From Fimenecus sp045532175 (GTDB taxonomy: Bacteria; Bacillota; Clostridia; Oscillospirales; Acutalibacteraceae), in the NCBI GenBank assembly GCA_045532175.1, contig JAZSFK010000053.1:1-43272 (forward strand): a stretch of 43,272 nucleotides of DNA, read 5' to 3'. A model generated the notes under the pieces. That model did not search any database and was not told the DNA's origin. It saw only the letters and a list, made by a program, of their open reading frames with translations. Position numbers and translations under genes: made by a program. Positions 41,460 to 43,272 of this stretch are shown one piece after another; the stretch's first letter is position 1; each line of letters opens with the position of its first letter.

Positions 41460-42395
41460 TTATTCCCTTATTTCAAGATAAGCATTACCATTGACGGTTT
41501 CAAAGTCAAGGCGTCCTTCTCCGTTACCGTAAACCTGCTTACCATCATTAGTAGTCAATGAAAATTCGCTTGTGACTTTACCGCTGACAGTATCGAAATC
41601 AATGTAGAAGCCGTCGTTTTCGGGTAGCTCAAATTTAATGTCACCGCTGACGGTTGAAACATCAGACGATTGAGGTACCTCGTCTGCACACAAAAGAACT
41701 GTTCCTGATACGCTGTCTGCTTCCAGGTCTTTAACCGCACCCGTAATTTCTACATTTCCGCTGACTGTTTCAGCATCAATTCTCTCTGCACTCGTTTCAG
41801 TAATATTTACATATCCGCTGACATTTTCAATATTTATATCCGTTGCACCGCATTTTTCAAACCGAGTATCACCTGAAGCTGTCGCTGTGTCAATCTCCTT
41901 TGCAGTAATACCGGTTATTCCGATACTCGCACTTGCAGTATTAACCGAGATTGTGTTCATTGTTGTCGCTAAAGCCTCAGGAAGATAAACAAACAAATCC
42001 TTTTCGGGAATTTTATTTGACAGGTTCCAAGAACTTGTTGATTGGCACGGCTTAATATAAAGCATATTATCTTTCACTCGCCAACGGAGTTCATATTTTT
42101 CTTCAATAACATCGTTTGACGCTTCTTCAATTTTAACAGTATCACCGTCATAAGCATACACAAATACATTTCCGCTAATCCAATCAATACTTATACTTGT
42201 AAATTCAGTCTTTGGCAATTCAACCGCACCGACAGTGTATTCCTTTTCGTCGCTATATCTATAGCCTTGCTCTTTCCCAAATATTATGGGTGAATTAGGG
42301 TTTTCTCTGAAAACCAACACACCAATCAGAATTCCCATAAGGACTAATGCAACAACGGACCATATAACTATTCTCGCAACTGCTGACTTTTTCAT
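41460..42395 (-). CDS. DUF4097 family membrane-anchored repeat protein
   Basis: 311 residues. One membrane helix (8-29), then an extracytoplasmic region built from about 20-residue beta repeats that each carry an (I/V/A)(S/N)G turn: ISGNVFVYA, ASGDTRFEK, VSGYVNITE, VSGNVEITG, VSGTVLLCA, VSGDIKFEL, VSGKVTSEF, VNGNAYLEI. This is a beta-solenoid typical of DUF4097. Role unknown, probably sensing or adhesion at the envelope. It overlaps the XRE regulator gene by 4 bp (ATGA), so the two form one unit. Confidence 0.85.
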   Translation of the reverse strand: MKKSAVARIVIWSVVALVLMGILIGVLVFRENPNSPIIFGKEQGYRYSDEKEYTVGAVELPKTEFTSISIDWISGNVFVYAYDGDTVKIEEASNDVIEEKYELRWRVKDNMLYIKPCQSTSSWNLSNKIPEKDLFVYLPEALATTMNTISVNTASASIGITGITAKEIDTATASGDTRFEKCGATDINIENVSGYVNITETSAERIDAETVSGNVEITGAVKDLEADSVSGTVLLCADEVPQSSDVSTVSGDIKFELPENDGFYIDFDTVSGKVTSEFSLTTNDGKQVYGNGEGRLDFETVNGNAYLEIRE

Positions 42396-43072
42396 TTATT
42401 ACCACCGCCTTTTAAATCAAAACAAGCTTCAATAACATCTGTAATTGCACCTGTTATCGGAAACACGAGCCATGTAATATACCACGCACCGGTTAAAAAG
42501 CTTATTAAAAAATAAACAATTACCGCAACTGCCCAAACACAGCTTTTTACAGCCTTAAGCACAGGGTTTTCAGGCTCTTTTTTCTTTTCTTCCTCATCTT
42601 CTCGTTTGTTTTTTGAATTGACTATTGAACGGTAAACAATAATTCCTGTCGCAACCGCAACCATAACAAACATAAGCGCCGGTCCTACCGCACCATCAAT
42701 AAGTATCGGCGGAACAACCGAGGTTATATATAACATAATCGAAGTTGCCAAAAGAAGTGCGGACTTTTTCTTTTTTTCTTCATTTTCTGTGTTAACTTCA
42801 TTTTCGCTTATACCATATTTATCCTGCACAAGATTATCAGGCTGAGGTTCATGCTCTTGTTCCGTTTTAGGCAATTCCTCATTACGAAGAATATAATCAG
42901 TCGTAACACCAAAATAATCACAAATTAAAACCATTTTATCAATATCGGGTACGGATTGTTCCGCCTCCCATTTGCTGACAGCTTGTCGGGATACACCTAA
43001 GGTTTCAGCAAGCTGTTCCTGTGACAAACCGCGTTGCTTACGCAGTGTTTGTATTTTTGTACCGATTGTCAT
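42392..43072 (-). CDS. Membrane-bound XRE-family transcription regulator
   Basis: 226 residues. HTH_3 domain at 1-60 (KIQTLRKQRGLSQEQLAETL, then GVSRQAVSKWEAEQSVPDID), an acidic linker, and about three to four membrane helices (LLATSIMLYITSVVPPILI, ALMFVMVAVATGIIVY, CVWAVAVIVYFLISFL, YITWLVFPITGAITDVI). The ATG at 43072 has AGGTGA upstream; GTG 43081 and ATG 43078 are too close to that site. It likely senses an envelope state and controls itself and the DUF4097 gene. Two palindrome-like sites lie upstream. Confidence 0.87.
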   Translation of the reverse strand: MTIGTKIQTLRKQRGLSQEQLAETLGVSRQAVSKWEAEQSVPDIDKMVLICDYFGVTTDYILRNEELPKTEQEHEPQPDNLVQDKYGISENEVNTENEEKKKKSALLLATSIMLYITSVVPPILIDGAVGPALMFVMVAVATGIIVYRSIVNSKNKREDEEEKKKEPENPVLKAVKSCVWAVAVIVYFLISFLTGAWYITWLVFPITGAITDVIEACFDLKGGGNK

Positions 43073-43099
43073 TTTCATCACCTACAAATCCATATATTT

Positions 43100-43129
43100 A
43101 TTATGCGGTAAAAAGCCTTTACTTGTCAA
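43100..43129 (-). promoter_or_regulatory. Promoter of the XRE-DUF4097 operon
   Basis: -35 TTGACA (43129-43124), 18-bp spacer, -10 CATAAT (43105-43100). A second possible pair further up (TTGACA 43187-43182, TAGAAT 43162-43157, spacer 19) is less likely. Confidence 0.75.
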
Positions 43130-43141
43130 TAAAAATATAAC

Positions 43142-43197
43142 AAATCCGCCGGTTACATTCTACCAAGCATACCTTGAATTTTGTCAACCGACGGTTG
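43142..43197. promoter_or_regulatory. Two operator-like palindromes ahead of the XRE gene
   Basis: CAACCG-A-CGGTTG (43185-43197) is a perfect palindrome with a one-base centre; AATCCG-C-CGGTTA (43143-43155) is a weaker relative. Their centres are 42 bp apart, about four helical turns. Both lie upstream of the main promoter. Candidate self-operators. Confidence 0.5.
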
Positions 43198-43204
43198 CAT
43201 TCAT

Positions 43205-43237
43205 AAAAAATCCCCACCGATTTCTCGATGGGGAGAT
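43205..43237 (-). terminator. Intrinsic terminator of a gene beyond the right edge
   Basis: CCCCATCGA (minus 43233-43225) pairs with TCGGTGGGG (43220-43212), GAAA tetraloop, then seven T. An in-frame TAA (43254-43252) reads back to the window edge and may be the stop of that gene, but 7 codons are too few to say. Confidence 0.88.
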
Positions 43238-43272
43238 TGAATTTAATAGATTTACAGTTGCATTTTTGAGGC

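Noticed and set aside
1..43272. Many plus-strand open frames of 60-200 codons over the minus-strand genes
   Set aside because: They lie antisense to well-supported conserved genes, lack ribosome binding sites and have low-complexity or Cys/Phe/Ser-rich translations typical of reverse frames.
43252..43272. 3' end of a further minus-strand gene at the right edge
   Set aside because: Only seven codons before a TAA are visible. The terminator beyond suggests a gene ends here, but the frame cannot be verified.

Overview
This window looks like a chromosomal segment of a low-GC, Gram-positive anaerobe of the class Clostridia, most like the Ruminococcaceae/Oscillospiraceae of the gut. The signs are gene order (ruvCAB, hrcA-grpE-dnaK-dnaJ, ftsEX plus a murein hydrolase and an S41-family protein, addBA), strong GGAGG/GGTGA ribosome binding sites, AT-rich promoters and genome-scattered-looking intergenic repeats. 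The taxon is an inference from layout. No rRNA, phage, plasmid, CRISPR or transposase gene is visible. Every protein gene is on the minus strand; the only plus-strand genes are four tRNAs.

Left to right: rpmE (bL31), the addB-addA recombination nuclease and a GH27 glycosidase (1-8.5 kb); a plus-strand tRNA unit Gly-Arg-His-Gln (8.6-9.1 kb); a ZIP metal transporter; about 570 bp of gene-free DNA full of heptamer arrays, a duplicated 206-bp hairpin element and a branched hairpin element (9.95-10.5 kb). Next comes a compact run of 13 genes read from one promoter near 23.17 kb: ruvC-ruvA-ruvB-glmM-rRNA methyltransferase-ecfA1-ecfA2-ecfT-truA-DUF5711-cvpA-pgsA-clpE. Then a TrhA/hemolysin III protein, the heat-shock operon hrcA-grpE-dnaK-dnaJ with a perfect CIRCE operator and a MITE-like 162-bp insertion between grpE and dnaK, gtrA, pncC, and an AgrC/AgrA-like two-component system. 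After that greA-lysS, an unrecognised 255-aa protein whose ribosome binding site lies inside a hairpin, and the division operon ftsE-ftsX-M23 hydrolase-S41-like protein. The right end holds a secreted propeller-like protein, a DMP19/DUF4375-like acidic protein, and a membrane XRE regulator with a DUF4097 protein.

The most interesting part is the division operon (35.2-39.8 kb). FtsE carries an acidic tail of about 95 residues beyond the normal ABC domain, the M23 hydrolase lacks the normal HxxxD spacing, and the S41 'protease' has lost both its catalytic serine (Gly303) and lysine (Asn328). The operon therefore seems to combine a divisome transporter, a possibly altered hydrolase and a pseudo-protease. 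Its promoter abuts a 23-bp inverted repeat, and its last hairpin doubles as the ribosome-binding-site region of the next, unknown gene. Other items worth checking are the MITE-like element in the heat-shock operon, the tandem 206-bp repeat whose hairpin stems changed sequence but stayed paired, paired operator-like palindromes ahead of the XRE gene, and the repeated design in which a terminator T-tract runs straight into the -35 box of the next gene.
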